Positions 42,681-51,710 of a stretch of DNA of 64,000 nucleotides are shown here, one piece after another. The stretch's first letter is position 1. Every line of letters starts with the position of its first letter. A program made the translations under genes and the position numbers. The stretch comes from Streptomyces sp. NRRL S-244 (GTDB taxonomy: Bacteria; Actinomycetota; Actinomycetes; Streptomycetales; Streptomycetaceae), in assembly GCF_000717915.1 (NCBI RefSeq), contig NZ_JOCX01000031.1, positions 1 through 64,000 of the forward strand, read 5' to 3'. Below the pieces are notes generated by a model. That model was not told the DNA's origin, searched no databases, and saw only the letters and a program-made list of their open reading frames with translations.

Positions 42681-43397
42681 ATGCCCGAGAGGCCCCAGGC
42701 CGAAAACGCCGCGAAGGCCCCAAAGGCCGCCAAGAAGACCGCCGAGAAGACCACTGAGAAGACCGCAAAGAAGGCGGCCGGGAAGGCGGCCGCCCCACGC
42801 CGCCAGGCCCGCGGCGAGCGCCGGATCGCCCAGCTCCTGGACGCCGCCGCCAGCGTGTTCTGCCGTACCGGCTACGCCGCGGCCAGCACCAACGCCATCG
42901 CCCGCGAGGCGGAGGTCTCACCGGGCACGCTCTACCAGTTCTTCCCGAACAAGGAGGCCATCGCCATCCACCTGGGCGACGAGCTGCTCCGGCGCGCCCG
43001 CGACATGCACGGCCAGGCCTTCCTCCCCGAGAACCTGGACAAGCCCCTGCCCGAACTGCTCGACGCCGTCCTGGACCCGGTCATCGCCTTCAACTGCGAG
43101 AACCCGGCCTTCTGGGCCCTCATGCACGGCTCCGGCATCCCCGGCATCACCCAGGAGCGCGAGGAGCTGCACGCCGGCCTGCTGACCCGGGTCCAGGACG
43201 TCCTGCGCACCTTCTGCCCGGACGGCTCACCCGAGGAGCTCACTCGCGTCTCCGGCATGATCCTGGGCATCTTCAAGGCGGCGCTCGACCTGATCCTGGC
43301 GAGCGAGGGCGCCGAGCGCGCCGCGTACGTCACCGAGCTGAAGACCGTGCTGCTGCGCTACGTCGAGCCGATGGTCGCCATTCCCCACCTTCACTGA
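42681..43397 (+). CDS. TetR-family regulator with Lys/Ala-rich histone-H1-like N-terminal tail
   Basis: Predicted 238-residue repressor. Residues about 8-45 are a Lys/Ala/Thr repeat (KAAKKTAEKTTEKTAKKAAGKAA) like histone H1 or HupS-type tails. The TetR helix-turn-helix follows (RIAQLLDAAASVFCRTGYAAASTNAIAREAEVSPGTLYQFFPNKEAI, about 50-97), then a ligand domain with CENPAFWALMHGSG. It probably represses the divergent MMPL exporter and itself through the palindromes upstream. The ATG at 42681 follows AGAGGACGGG. An in-frame start upstream would run through the operator and is rejected. Confidence 0.9.
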   Translation: MPERPQAENAAKAPKAAKKTAEKTTEKTAKKAAGKAAAPRRQARGERRIAQLLDAAASVFCRTGYAAASTNAIAREAEVSPGTLYQFFPNKEAIAIHLGDELLRRARDMHGQAFLPENLDKPLPELLDAVLDPVIAFNCENPAFWALMHGSGIPGITQEREELHAGLLTRVQDVLRTFCPDGSPEELTRVSGMILGIFKAALDLILASEGAERAAYVTELKTVLLRYVEPMVAIPHLH

Positions 43398-43455
43398 CCC
43401 GGCCGCGCCACATACCGGCACGTCGCCCCGGCTGTCGCCTCGCACACTCGCATTG

Positions 43456-43472
43456 ATACCCCCTAGGGGTAT
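43456..43472. promoter_or_regulatory. CsoR-like copper operator upstream of copZ-copA
   Basis: ATACCCC (43456-43462) and GGGGTAT (43466-43472) are perfect 7-bp arms around CTA. This is the shape of CsoR sites in actinomycetes. It lies 90 bases before the copZ start and probably represses the genes when copper is low. Confidence 0.8.
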
Positions 43473-43561
43473 AGTCTTCGAGTGTCGGGAGGACGGTGGG
43501 GTGACACCACCTGGCACCGCCGTCCCCGGCGACCGGATACGCCCTTGAAGAGGAGAACGAC

Positions 43562-43798
43562 ATGACCGCCGAGACGGACACCCAGACCACCACCGTCTAC
43601 CGGGTGACCGGCATGACCTGCGGCCACTGCGAGGGCGCGGTGACCACCGAGATCTCCGCCCTGCCCGGCGTCAGCTCGGTCAAGGCCGTCGCCGCGACCG
43701 GCGAGGTCACCGTGGTCTCCGCCACCCCGCTCGCCGAGGAGGACGTGCGCGCCGCCGTGGACGAGGCCGGGTACGAGTTCGCCGGCCAGGCCGGCTGA
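43562..43798 (+). CDS. copZ: Copper chaperone, heavy-metal-associated domain (CopZ-like)
   Basis: Predicted 78-residue cytoplasmic metallochaperone. The single HMA domain has [11 protein letters not shown] with Cu(I)-binding Cys20 and Cys23 and the ferredoxin-like beta-alpha-beta pattern. It hands Cu(I) to the CopA ATPase encoded 94 bases downstream. GAAGAGGAG lies just before the ATG. Regulation by a CsoR-like repressor is inferred from the palindrome upstream; no csoR gene is in the window. Confidence 0.92.
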   Translation: MTAETDTQTTTVYRVTGMTCGHCEGAVTTEISALPGVSSVKAVAATGEVTVVSATPLAEEDVRAAVDEAGYEFAGQAG

Positions 43799-43892
43799 GC
43801 CCGCTCCCTCCCTCCTCCGCAGTACCCCGCCGGGCCGTGCCGGCCAGCTCATACTGGTTCCGTACGACCCGGCCTTCCCCCTGGAGCCGGAC

Positions 43893-46190
43893 ATGAGCAG
43901 CAGCACAGTGCACGACGGGCCCATAGCGGCGGCCGAGGCCGCCGAGGTGGAGCTGACCATCGGCGGGATGACCTGCGCCTCCTGCGCCGCCCGCATCGAG
44001 AAGAAGCTGAACCGGATGGACGGGGTCACCGCGACGGTGAACTACGCCACCGAGAAGGCCCGCGTGTCCTACGGGGGCGGCGTCCAGGTCGCCGACCTGA
44101 TCGCGACCGTCGTCAAGACCGGGTACACCGCCGAGGAGCCCCCGCCGCCGGAACCGGAACGGGAACCGGAGACCGCGCACCCCGGGACCGGGGCCGGGGC
44201 CGAGACCGCGACCGCCCGCGACCCCGAACTGGCCGCGCTGCGCCGGCGGCTGCTGGTCTCCGCCGCCCTGGCCCTCCCCGTCGTCCTGCTGTCGATGATC
44301 CCGGCCCTCCAGTTCGACAACTGGCAGTGGCTCTCGCTGACCCTGGCCGCCCCCGTGGTCGTCTGGGGCGGCCTCCCCTTCCACAAGGCCGCCTGGACCA
44401 ACGCCCGGCACGGCGCCGCCACCATGGACACCCTGGTCTCGGTCGGCACGCTCGCCGCCTTCACCTGGTCGCTGTGGGCCCTGTTCTTCGGCCACGCCGG
44501 GATGCCGGGCATGCGGCACGGCTTCGACTTCTCGGTCTCCCGCACGGACGGCTCCTCCTCGATCTACCTGGAGGTCGCCGCCGGCGTCGTCAGCTTCATC
44601 CTGCTCGGCCGCTACCTGGAGGCCCGCTCCAAGCGGAAGGCCGGCGCCGCCCTCAAGGCCCTGCTGGAGCTCGGCGCGAAGGACGTAGCCGTCCTGCGCG
44701 GCGGCACCGAGGTACGGATCCCGGTGGCGCAGCTCGCGGTCGGCGACCGGTTCGTCGTCCGGCCCGGCGAGAAGATCGCCACCGACGGCACGGTCGTCGA
44801 GGGCGCCTCCGCCGTGGACGCCTCGATGCTGACCGGCGAGTCCGTCCCGGTCGAGACCGGCGTGGGCGACTCCGTCACCGGCGCCACCGTCAACGCCTCG
44901 GGCCGCCTCGTCGTCGAGGCCACCCGGATCGGCGCCGACACCCAGCTCGCCCGGATGGCCCGGCTCGTCGAGGACGCGCAGAACGGCAAGGCCGAGGTGC
45001 AGCGCCTCGCCGACCGGATCTCCGGGGTCTTCGTACCGGTCGTACTGGTGCTGGCGCTCGGCACCTGGGTCACCTGGCTGCTGATCACCGACAACCCCAC
45101 CGCCGCCTTCACCGCCGCCGTGGCCGTGCTGATCATCGCCTGCCCCTGCGCCCTGGGCCTGGCCACGCCGACCGCGCTGATGGTCGGTACGGGGCGCGGC
45201 GCGCAGCTCGGGATCCTGATCAAGGGCCCCGAGGTGCTGGAGTCCACCCGCCGCGTGGACACGGTCGTGCTCGACAAGACCGGTACGGTCACCACCGGCC
45301 GGATGACCCTGACCGGCGTGCACACCGCCGAAGGCGTGGACGACCAGGAACTGCTCCGGCTCGCGGGCGCGCTGGAGCACGCCTCCGAGCACCCGATCGC
45401 CCGGGCCGTCGCCACCGGCGCGGCCGAGGCGGCGGGCGCCCTGCCGGTGCCGGAGTCCTTCGACAACCTCGCCGGACTCGGCGTCCAGGGCGTCGTCGAC
45501 GGACACGCCGTCCTGGTCGGCCGCGAGCAGTTGCTGGCCGACTGGTCGATCGCCCTGCCCGCCGGCCTCGCGGGCGCCAAGGCGGCGGCCGAGGCCGAGG
45601 GCGGCACCGCCGTCCTGGTGGCCTGGGACGGGGCGGCACGAGGGGTCCTGACCGTGGCCGACGCGGTCAAGGAGACCAGCGCCGAGGCGGTGTCGCAGCT
45701 GCGGGCGCTGGGCCTGACCCCGGTGCTGCTGACCGGCGACAACAAGGCGGTCGCCGAGACGGTGGCCCGCGCGGTCGGCATCGAAGAGGTGATCGCCGAG
45801 GTCCTCCCGCAGGACAAGGTGGACGTCGTACGCCGGCTGCAGGCGCAGGGCCGTACGGTCGCCATGGTGGGCGACGGGGTCAACGACGCGGCCGCGCTGG
45901 CCCAGGCGGACCTCGGCCTGGCCATGGGCACCGGCACCGACGCGGCGATCGAGGCGAGCGACCTGACACTCGTACGGGGGGACCTGCGGGTCGCGGCGGA
46001 CGCGATCAGGCTCTCCCGGCGGACCCTGGCCACCATCAAGGGCAACCTGTTCTGGGCCTTCGGCTACAACGTGGCGGCCTTGCCGCTCGCGGCCGCAGGC
46101 CTGCTCAACCCGATGATTGCGGGGGCCGCGATGGCGTTCTCCTCCGTTTTCGTGGTGAGCAACAGCCTCCGCTTGCGAACCTTCCGCTAA
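43893..46190 (+). CDS. copA: Cu(I)-exporting P1B-type ATPase
   Basis: Predicted 765-residue membrane ATPase. One N-terminal HMA domain has Cys28 and Cys31 ([10 protein letters not shown]). Eight membrane helices are expected, with the translocation CPC in [16 protein letters not shown]. The rest of the signature set is DKTGTVTTG (phosphorylated Asp), SEHPIARAV (the SEHP loop) and [19 protein letters not shown] and HP motifs place it in the copper class. It pumps Cu(I) out of the cytoplasm. The ATG at 43893 follows GGAGCCGG. The gene is full length and follows copZ; no terminator was identified directly after it. Confidence 0.95.
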   Translation: MSSSTVHDGPIAAAEAAEVELTIGGMTCASCAARIEKKLNRMDGVTATVNYATEKARVSYGGGVQVADLIATVVKTGYTAEEPPPPEPEREPETAHPGTGAGAETATARDPELAALRRRLLVSAALALPVVLLSMIPALQFDNWQWLSLTLAAPVVVWGGLPFHKAAWTNARHGAATMDTLVSVGTLAAFTWSLWALFFGHAGMPGMRHGFDFSVSRTDGSSSIYLEVAAGVVSFILLGRYLEARSKRKAGAALKALLELGAKDVAVLRGGTEVRIPVAQLAVGDRFVVRPGEKIATDGTVVEGASAVDASMLTGESVPVETGVGDSVTGATVNASGRLVVEATRIGADTQLARMARLVEDAQNGKAEVQRLADRISGVFVPVVLVLALGTWVTWLLITDNPTAAFTAAVAVLIIACPCALGLATPTALMVGTGRGAQLGILIKGPEVLESTRRVDTVVLDKTGTVTTGRMTLTGVHTAEGVDDQELLRLAGALEHASEHPIARAVATGAAEAAGALPVPESFDNLAGLGVQGVVDGHAVLVGREQLLADWSIALPAGLAGAKAAAEAEGGTAVLVAWDGAARGVLTVADAVKETSAEAVSQLRALGLTPVLLTGDNKAVAETVARAVGIEEVIAEVLPQDKVDVVRRLQAQGRTVAMVGDGVNDAAALAQADLGLAMGTGTDAAIEASDLTLVRGDLRVAADAIRLSRRTLATIKGNLFWAFGYNVAALPLAAAGLLNPMIAGAAMAFSSVFVVSNSLRLRTFR

Positions 46191-46573
46191 TGGATCTTCT
46201 CCTCAGCCTGCGCACACTTCCTTCACAGGAGACGCAGATCACAGTGATTGCAACGTAACCATCTGGCACTGCAGTGGGTCTAATGGGGCGATGCCGGGAA
46301 CGTCTTGGGGGACGTTCACGGAGGTCTTGGGGGACGTCCGGGGCATCAGCCGGCCGGGACGCGTGCCCAACGGGGTGCTTTGAGCGGCCCTCCCGACCCG
46401 TACGGGTCCCGGCAGACACCCTCTGGAGCGCACCGCGCGTGCGCTCCTCGCCGACGCCCCGGCTCGGGTCCCGTGGGGGGAATCCGTTCCGGGGAAAGGA
46501 AAGCGCCCCGACCGTCGACCCGTGGGGGGATCGACGGCGGGGCGCTTTTCGCTTGCTTGAGAGGTACCTCGGG
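46191..46573. other. Intergenic region between copA and citrate synthase
   Basis: About 380 bases. It contains a tandem 14-base direct repeat GTCTTGGGGGACGT (46302-46315 and 46326-46339), a possible 30-codon open frame (46291-46383, MPGTSWGTFTEVLGDV start) of doubtful coding status, and the citrate synthase terminator. Confidence 0.5.
46500..46548 (-). terminator. Terminator of the citrate synthase gene
   Basis: Long hairpin: AAAGCGCCCCGACCGTCGA (46500-46518) with TCGACGGCGGGGCGCTTT (46531-46548), one bulged base, 12-base loop. It lies 25 bases past the leftward stop. Confidence 0.83.
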
Positions 46574-47863
46574 TCAGCGGGCCTCGACCGGGACGAAGTC
46601 GCGCAGGACCTCGCCGGTGTAGATCTGGCGCGGACGGCCGATGCGGGAACCCGGCTCCTTGATCATCTCGTGCCACTGGGCGATCCAGCCGGGAAGGCGG
46701 CCGAGCGCGAAGAGCACGGTGAACATCTCGGTGGGGAAGCCCATGGCCCGGTAGATCAGGCCGGTGTAGAAGTCCACGTTCGGGTAGAGGTTGCGCGAGA
46801 CGAAGTACTCGTCGGCCAGCGCGTGCTCTTCCAGCTTGAGCGCGATGTCGAGCAGCTCGTCGCTCTTGCCGAGCGACGAGAGGACATCGTGGGCCGCCGC
46901 CTTGATGATCTTCGCCCGGGGGTCGAAGCTCTTGTAGACGCGGTGCCCGAAGCCCATGAGGCGGACGCCGTCTTCCTTGTTCTTCACCTTGCGGATGAAG
47001 GCGTCGACGTCGCCGCCGTCGTTCTTGATGCCCTCGAGCATCTCCAGGACGGACTGGTTGGCGCCACCGTGCAGCGGACCCCACAGGGCCGAGATGCCGG
47101 CGGAGATCGAGGCGAACATGTTCGCCTGCGAGGAGCCGACCAGGCGCACGGTGGAGGTCGAGCAGTTCTGCTCGTGGTCCGCGTGCAGGATCAGCAGCTT
47201 GTCGAGCGCCGAGACCACGACGGGGTCCAGGTCGTACTCCTGGGCCGGCACGGAGAAGGTCATGCGCAGGAAGTTCTCGACGTAGCCGAGGTCGTTGCGC
47301 GGGTAGACGACCGGGTGGCCGACCGACTTCTTGTACGCGTACGCCGCGATCGTCGGGAGCTTGGCCAGCAGGCGGATCGTCGAGAGGTGGCGCTGCTTCT
47401 CGTCGAACGGGTTGTGGCTGTCCTGGTAGAACGTCGACAGCGCGCTGACCACGGAGGACAGCATCGCCATCGGGTGCGCGTCACGCGGGAAGCCGTCGTA
47501 GAACCGCTTCACGTCCTCGTGCAGCAGCGTGTGCTGGGTGATCTCGTTGCGGAACGACGCGAGCTGGTCGACGGTCGGCAGCTCACCGTTGATCAGCAGG
47601 TACGCGACCTCGATGAAGGTCGAACGCTCGGCCAGCTGCTCGATCGGGTAACCGCGGTAGCGCAGGATGCCCTGCTCACCGTCGAGGTAGGTGATCGCGG
47701 ACTTGTAGGCGGCGGTGTTGCCGTAGCCGCTGTCCAAAGTGACGAGCCCGGTCTGGGCCCTCAGCTTCGAGATGTCGAAGCCCTGGTCACCGACAGTGCT
47801 TTCGACCACCGGGTAGGTGTATTCACCGTCCGCGTACCGGAGTACTACAGAGTTGTCGCTCAC
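46574..47863 (-). CDS. gltA: Citrate synthase
   Basis: Predicted 429-residue type II citrate synthase that joins acetyl-CoA and oxaloacetate at the entry of the TCA cycle. The catalytic residues are visible: His in ALWGPLHGGANQ, His in MGFGHRVYKSFDPRAK, and the C-terminal region with the active Asp in YPNVDFYTG. LDGEQGILRYRGYPIEQLAE is typical of the hexameric class. The GTG at 47863 (MSDNSVVLRYADGEY) gives the standard 429-residue streptomycete length. It is monocistronic and followed by a strong hairpin. Confidence 0.96.
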   Translation of the reverse strand: MSDNSVVLRYADGEYTYPVVESTVGDQGFDISKLRAQTGLVTLDSGYGNTAAYKSAITYLDGEQGILRYRGYPIEQLAERSTFIEVAYLLINGELPTVDQLASFRNEITQHTLLHEDVKRFYDGFPRDAHPMAMLSSVVSALSTFYQDSHNPFDEKQRHLSTIRLLAKLPTIAAYAYKKSVGHPVVYPRNDLGYVENFLRMTFSVPAQEYDLDPVVVSALDKLLILHADHEQNCSTSTVRLVGSSQANMFASISAGISALWGPLHGGANQSVLEMLEGIKNDGGDVDAFIRKVKNKEDGVRLMGFGHRVYKSFDPRAKIIKAAAHDVLSSLGKSDELLDIALKLEEHALADEYFVSRNLYPNVDFYTGLIYRAMGFPTEMFTVLFALGRLPGWIAQWHEMIKEPGSRIGRPRQIYTGEVLRDFVPVEAR

Positions 47864-48031
47864 GTCATCCCTCACCGACGTAGTGCCTCTTCTTCGAGGT
47901 GCCCTGACTGCCTCTACCTTCCCCCATTTGGCGCAGGAGAGTGCACTCGGGGTCGGCCTTTGGTCCTTTTGACGGCACTGAGTGCCTTCAACCTGCTCAT
48001 CCTGCCCCCTCCGCACCGGTGCCGGAACCCA

Positions 48032-48047
48032 AAATGATCGATCATTT
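48032..48047. repeat. Perfect 16-bp palindrome at the recD2 stop
   Basis: AAATGATC followed by GATCATTT, AT-rich against the background, overlapping the last bases of recD2. It may be a protein-binding site for the gap before citrate synthase. No known operator was recognised. Confidence 0.55.
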
Positions 48048-50289
48048 AGGTGATGTTTCCCACCGGTATCCGGCCGGACAGCCTGGGCGCGACCGCCGTG
48101 TACCTCCTGCCTGCGGAAACGGTACGCACAGCCTGGCCGAGCGCTTTGCGGGACCCGACCAGCACGACCAGTTTCTTCGCCCTGGTCACCGCCGTGTAGA
48201 GCAAGTTGCGCTGGAGCATCATCCAAGCCCCGGTGGTGACGGGGATCACCACGGCCGGATATTCACTCCCTTGGGAACGGTGGATGGTGACGGCGTACGC
48301 GTGCGCCAGCTCGTCCAGCTCGGCGAACTCGTAACCGACCTCCTCGTCCTCCTCCGTCCGCACCGTCAGCCGCTGTTCGTCCACGTCGAGGGCGGTGACC
48401 ACGCCGACCGTGCCGTTGAAGACGCCGTTGGCGCCCTTCTCGTAGTTGTTCCGGATCTGGGTGACCTTGTCGCCGACGCGGAAGACCCGGCCGCCGAACC
48501 GCTTCTCGGGCAGGTCCGGCCGGGCCGGCGTGATGGCCTGCTGGAGCAGCCCGTTGAGGTTTCCGGCGCCGGCCGGGCCGCGGTGCATGGGCGCGAGCAC
48601 CTGGATGTCGCGGCGCGGGTCGAGTCCGAACCTGGCCGGAATCCGCCGGGCGGCCACGTCCACGGCGAGCCGCCCGGCCTCCTCGGTGTCCTCCTCCGGG
48701 AACAGGAAGAAGTCCGGCAGCCCGTCGGTGAGCGGCGGCAGGCCGGTGTTGATCCGGTGGGCGTTGGTGACCACGCCCGACTGCTGGGCCTGCCGGAAGA
48801 TCCGGGTCAGCCGGACCGCGGGTACGGGACCGCCCTCGGCCAGCAGGTCCCGCAGCACCTCGCCGGCGCCGACCGAGGGCAGCTGGTCCACATCCCCGAC
48901 CAGCAACAGGTGTGCACCCGGTGCCACCGCCTTGACCAGCTTGTTCGCCAGCAGCAGGTCCAGCATCGAGGCCTCGTCGACGACGACCAGGTCCGCGTCC
49001 AGCGGGCGCTCCCGGTCGTACGCCGCGTCCCCGCCCGGCTTGAGCTCCAGCAGCCGGTGCACGGTGGAGGCCTCGGCCCCGGTGAGCTCCGAGAGCCGCT
49101 TCGCGGCCCGGCCGGTGGGCGCGGCGAGCACGACCTTGGCCTTCTTGGCCCGGGCCAGCTCCACGATCGAGCGGACGGTGAAGGACTTCCCGCAGCCCGG
49201 CCCGCCGGTCAGGACGGCCACCCGGCGGGTCAGCGCCAGGGTGACGGCGTCCCGCTGCTCGGGGGCCAGCTTGGCCCCGGTGCGCCCGGCCAGCCAGCCG
49301 AAGGCCTTGTCCCACTCCACGTCCTGGAAGCCCGGCATCCGGTCGTCCTCGGCGTTCAGGAGCCGCCGCACCTGCCCGACCAGCGACAACTCGGCCCGGT
49401 GGAAGGGCACCAGGTACACGGCGGTCAGCGGCGGCCCGCCCTGCGGATCGGGCACGGCCTCCCGCACGACCCCCTCCGGATCGGCGGCGAGCTCGGCCAG
49501 GCATTCGATGACCAGCCCGGTGTCCACTTGGAGGAGTTTGACCCCGTCGGCGATGAGCCGCTCCTCGGGCAGGAAGCAGTGCCCCTGGTCGGTGGACTGG
49601 GACAGGGCGTACTGGAGGCCGGCCTTGACCCGCTCGGGGCTGTCGTGCGGTATGCCGACGGCCTGGGCGATCCGGTCGGCGGTCAGGAAGCCGATGCCCC
49701 ACACGTCGGCGGCGAGCCGGTACGGCTGGTTCTTGACCACCGAGATGGAGGCGTCGGCGTACTTCTTGTAGATCCGGACCGCGATGGAGGTGGAGACGCC
49801 GACGCCCTGGAGGAAGACCATGACCTCCTTGATCGCCTTCTGCTCCTCCCAGGCGGCGCCGATCAGCTTGGTCCGCTTGGGGCCGAGTCCCGGCACCTCG
49901 ATGAGCCGCTTCGGCGCCTCCTCGATCACGTCGAGGGTGTCGGTGCCGAAGTGCTCCACGATCCGGTCGGCGATCTTCGGGCCGATGCCCTTGATCAGGC
50001 CGGAGCCGAGGTAGCGGCGTATGCCCTGGATGGTCGCGGGGAGCACCGTGCGGTAGTTCTCCACCGTGAACTGCTTGCCGTACTGGGGGTGGGAGCCCCA
50101 GCGGCCCTCCATGCGCAGCGATTCGCCGGGCTGGGCCCCGAGCAGGGAGCCGACCACCGTGAGCAGGTCCCCGCTGCCGCGGCCGGTGTCGACGCGGGCG
50201 ACCGTGTACCCGCTCTCCTCGTTGGCGTAGGTGATGCGCTCGAGCACCCCCTCGACCACTGCCAGTTGCACCGCCCCGTTGGTTGCCAT
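48046..50289 (-). CDS. recD2: RecD2-type ATP-dependent 5'-3' DNA helicase
   Basis: Predicted 747-residue SF1B helicase. A long N-terminal region has helix-hairpin-helix repeats (LIKGIGPKIADRIVEHFG, LIEVPGLGPKRTKLI). The motor has Walker A LTGGPGCGKSFTV, VVDEASMLD (motif II), LVGDVDQLPSVGAG and a C-terminal AYAVTIHRSQGSEYPAVVI (motif V/VI). RecD2 works without RecBC in repair and replication-fork handling. The length and the ATG at 50289 (MATNGAVQLAVVEGVLERITY) are typical. It is divergent from the DUF937 gene. Confidence 0.95.
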   Translation of the reverse strand: MATNGAVQLAVVEGVLERITYANEESGYTVARVDTGRGSGDLLTVVGSLLGAQPGESLRMEGRWGSHPQYGKQFTVENYRTVLPATIQGIRRYLGSGLIKGIGPKIADRIVEHFGTDTLDVIEEAPKRLIEVPGLGPKRTKLIGAAWEEQKAIKEVMVFLQGVGVSTSIAVRIYKKYADASISVVKNQPYRLAADVWGIGFLTADRIAQAVGIPHDSPERVKAGLQYALSQSTDQGHCFLPEERLIADGVKLLQVDTGLVIECLAELAADPEGVVREAVPDPQGGPPLTAVYLVPFHRAELSLVGQVRRLLNAEDDRMPGFQDVEWDKAFGWLAGRTGAKLAPEQRDAVTLALTRRVAVLTGGPGCGKSFTVRSIVELARAKKAKVVLAAPTGRAAKRLSELTGAEASTVHRLLELKPGGDAAYDRERPLDADLVVVDEASMLDLLLANKLVKAVAPGAHLLLVGDVDQLPSVGAGEVLRDLLAEGGPVPAVRLTRIFRQAQQSGVVTNAHRINTGLPPLTDGLPDFFLFPEEDTEEAGRLAVDVAARRIPARFGLDPRRDIQVLAPMHRGPAGAGNLNGLLQQAITPARPDLPEKRFGGRVFRVGDKVTQIRNNYEKGANGVFNGTVGVVTALDVDEQRLTVRTEEDEEVGYEFAELDELAHAYAVTIHRSQGSEYPAVVIPVTTGAWMMLQRNLLYTAVTRAKKLVVLVGSRKALGQAVRTVSAGRRYTAVAPRLSGRIPVGNIT

Positions 50290-50626
50290 GGCACGAAGCT
50301 ACCGCCCGGCGCCGACAGCCCGTCAGCCCTGTGGATAACCCGCGGCACCGTGCGACACCTTGCGACGACCCACGACGACCCGCGACAACCCGCGACAACC
50401 CAGAAGGGGGTCCGGCCTCGCGGCCGGACCCCCTCACGGTTACCCCTCCCGTGTCGGACTTCCCGATCCCCCCAGATCCCTCCCCGGAAGTGCCGACGCA
50501 CCATACGACCCGCTGCCCCGCTCCTGGGTTGCACGCGGAATCGGAACTTTACGTTTCCATTACCTCGGCGGGCTCGGGAGCCGATCCGAAGTGCCTGTGA
50601 ATCACCACAGAAGTAGCGTTTCAGGC
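50290..50626. other. Divergent intergenic region with tandem decamers
   Basis: No gene. From 50352 to 50403 a degenerate 10-base unit (about ACGACCCGCG/ACAACCCGCG) repeats roughly five times. A long hairpin follows (separate entry). The part near the DUF937 gene (50535-50625) is less GC-rich (GAACTTTACGTTTCCATTACC) and is the likely promoter zone. Confidence 0.55.
50405..50434. terminator. Terminator-like hairpin in a divergent region
   Basis: Perfect 13-bp stem, AGGGGGTCCGGCC (50405-50417) with GGCCGGACCCCCT (50422-50434), loop TCGC. It lies between two divergent genes, so it is not an ordinary gene-end terminator. Confidence 0.7.
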
Positions 50627-51160
50627 ATGAGCGAATCTTCAATCCAGGACGACGTGCTCGGCGAGCTGGGCCCGGACCGGCTGAGCGAGATCGCCGGCAT
50701 GCTCGGTACCGACGCGGCGGGTGCCCGCGAGACCGTCGCGACCACGGTCGGCGCCATGACCGGCGGCCTCCAGGAGAAGGCCGGCGCCGATGACGACGAC
50801 GGCAACGAGGTCCGCCAGGCCTTCGCCGAGGTGGCCGAACCCCCGTTGCAGGGCGTGGCCACGCTCGGCGGCGGGCTGCTCGGCGGCGGGCTGATGGCCG
50901 GGGTGCTCGCGAAGGTGAGCAAGCCGGTCGCGGCGGCGGTGTCCAAGAAGACCGGCATCCCCGCGGCCACCGTCACCCGCGTCATCGAGTTGCTGATCCC
51001 GGTGCTGCTGACGGTCTTCGCCAAGCGCGCGGCGGCCGGCAAGGGCGCCGCCGCCGGAGCCCCGGGCTCCGCTCCCGGAAACGCTCCCGGCGCCGCCCCG
51101 GCCGAGGGCGGCGGACTCGGCGACCTGCTCGGCCAGATCCTGGGCGGCGGCAAGAAGTAG
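50627..51160 (+). CDS. DUF937-type protein
   Basis: Predicted 177-residue soluble protein of the DUF937 (YidB-like) kind. The first ~55 residues, ending VATTVGAMTGGLQEKAG, are helical and acidic. A Gly-rich hydrophobic stretch (GVATLGGGLLGGGLMAGVLAKV, about 83-104) follows. Then comes VAAAVSKKTGIPAATVTRVIELLIPVLLTVFAKRA, typical of the family. An Ala/Pro/Gly linker leads to a GLGDLLGQILGGGKK tail. The role is unknown. The ATG at 50627 fits MSESSIQDD. The next gene starts 19 bp after its stop. Confidence 0.82.
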   Translation: MSESSIQDDVLGELGPDRLSEIAGMLGTDAAGARETVATTVGAMTGGLQEKAGADDDDGNEVRQAFAEVAEPPLQGVATLGGGLLGGGLMAGVLAKVSKPVAAAVSKKTGIPAATVTRVIELLIPVLLTVFAKRAAAGKGAAAGAPGSAPGNAPGAAPAEGGGLGDLLGQILGGGKK

Positions 51161-51179
51161 CCCGCTACCCTGGGGCGCC

Positions 51180-51710
51180 ATGGAGCCCCCTGCTGACAAC
51201 TCCGCCGCATCGGTACGGCTGCGGGAACCCGAGCCCGGGGAGCTGGGCTGGATCGTCCAGCGGCACGGCGCGCTCTACGCCGCCGAGTACGGCTGGAACG
51301 CGGACTTCGAGGGTCTGGTGGCCCGGATCGTCGCGGACTTCGCCGAGGACCACGACCCGTATCTGGAGCGGGTCTGGATCGCCGAGCTGGACGGCCGCCC
51401 GGTCGGCTCGGTGATGTGCGTGCGCGAGGAGGGCTCGCCCGGCACGGCACGGCTGAGACTGCTGCTCGTGGAGCCGGAGGGCCGGGGCCACGGCATCGGG
51501 TCCCTCCTCGTCGACGCCGTCGTCGCGTTCGCCCGCTCCGTCGGCTACCGCGAGCTGGTGCTGTGGACCAACGACGTGCTGACCTCCGCCCGTTCCCTCT
51601 ACGAGCGCGCCGGGTTCACCCTGGTCTCCGAGCGCCCGCACCGCTCGTACGGCGTCACCCTCACGGGGCAGGACTGGCGGCTGCCGCTGCAGGAGGACTC
51701 CCCGCACTGA
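51180..51710 (+). CDS. GNAT-family N-acetyltransferase
   Basis: Predicted 176-residue acetyltransferase. RLRLLLVEPEGRGHGIGSLLVDAVVAFARSVGYRELVLWTNDVLTSARSLYERAGF contains motif A (R/Q-x-x-G-x-G: RGHGIG) and motif B. GWIVQRHGALYAAEYGWNADFEGLVARIV at the start resembles the acetyltransferase domain of MarR-GNAT fusion proteins. Its substrate is unknown. Its last 50 bases overlap the end of the convergent EamA gene. Confidence 0.88.
   Translation: MEPPADNSAASVRLREPEPGELGWIVQRHGALYAAEYGWNADFEGLVARIVADFAEDHDPYLERVWIAELDGRPVGSVMCVREEGSPGTARLRLLLVEPEGRGHGIGSLLVDAVVAFARSVGYRELVLWTNDVLTSARSLYERAGFTLVSERPHRSYGVTLTGQDWRLPLQEDSPH

Noticed and set aside
46291..46383. Calling the small frame after copA a gene
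   Set aside because: No ribosome site of normal spacing and no recognised family; listed only as an observation.
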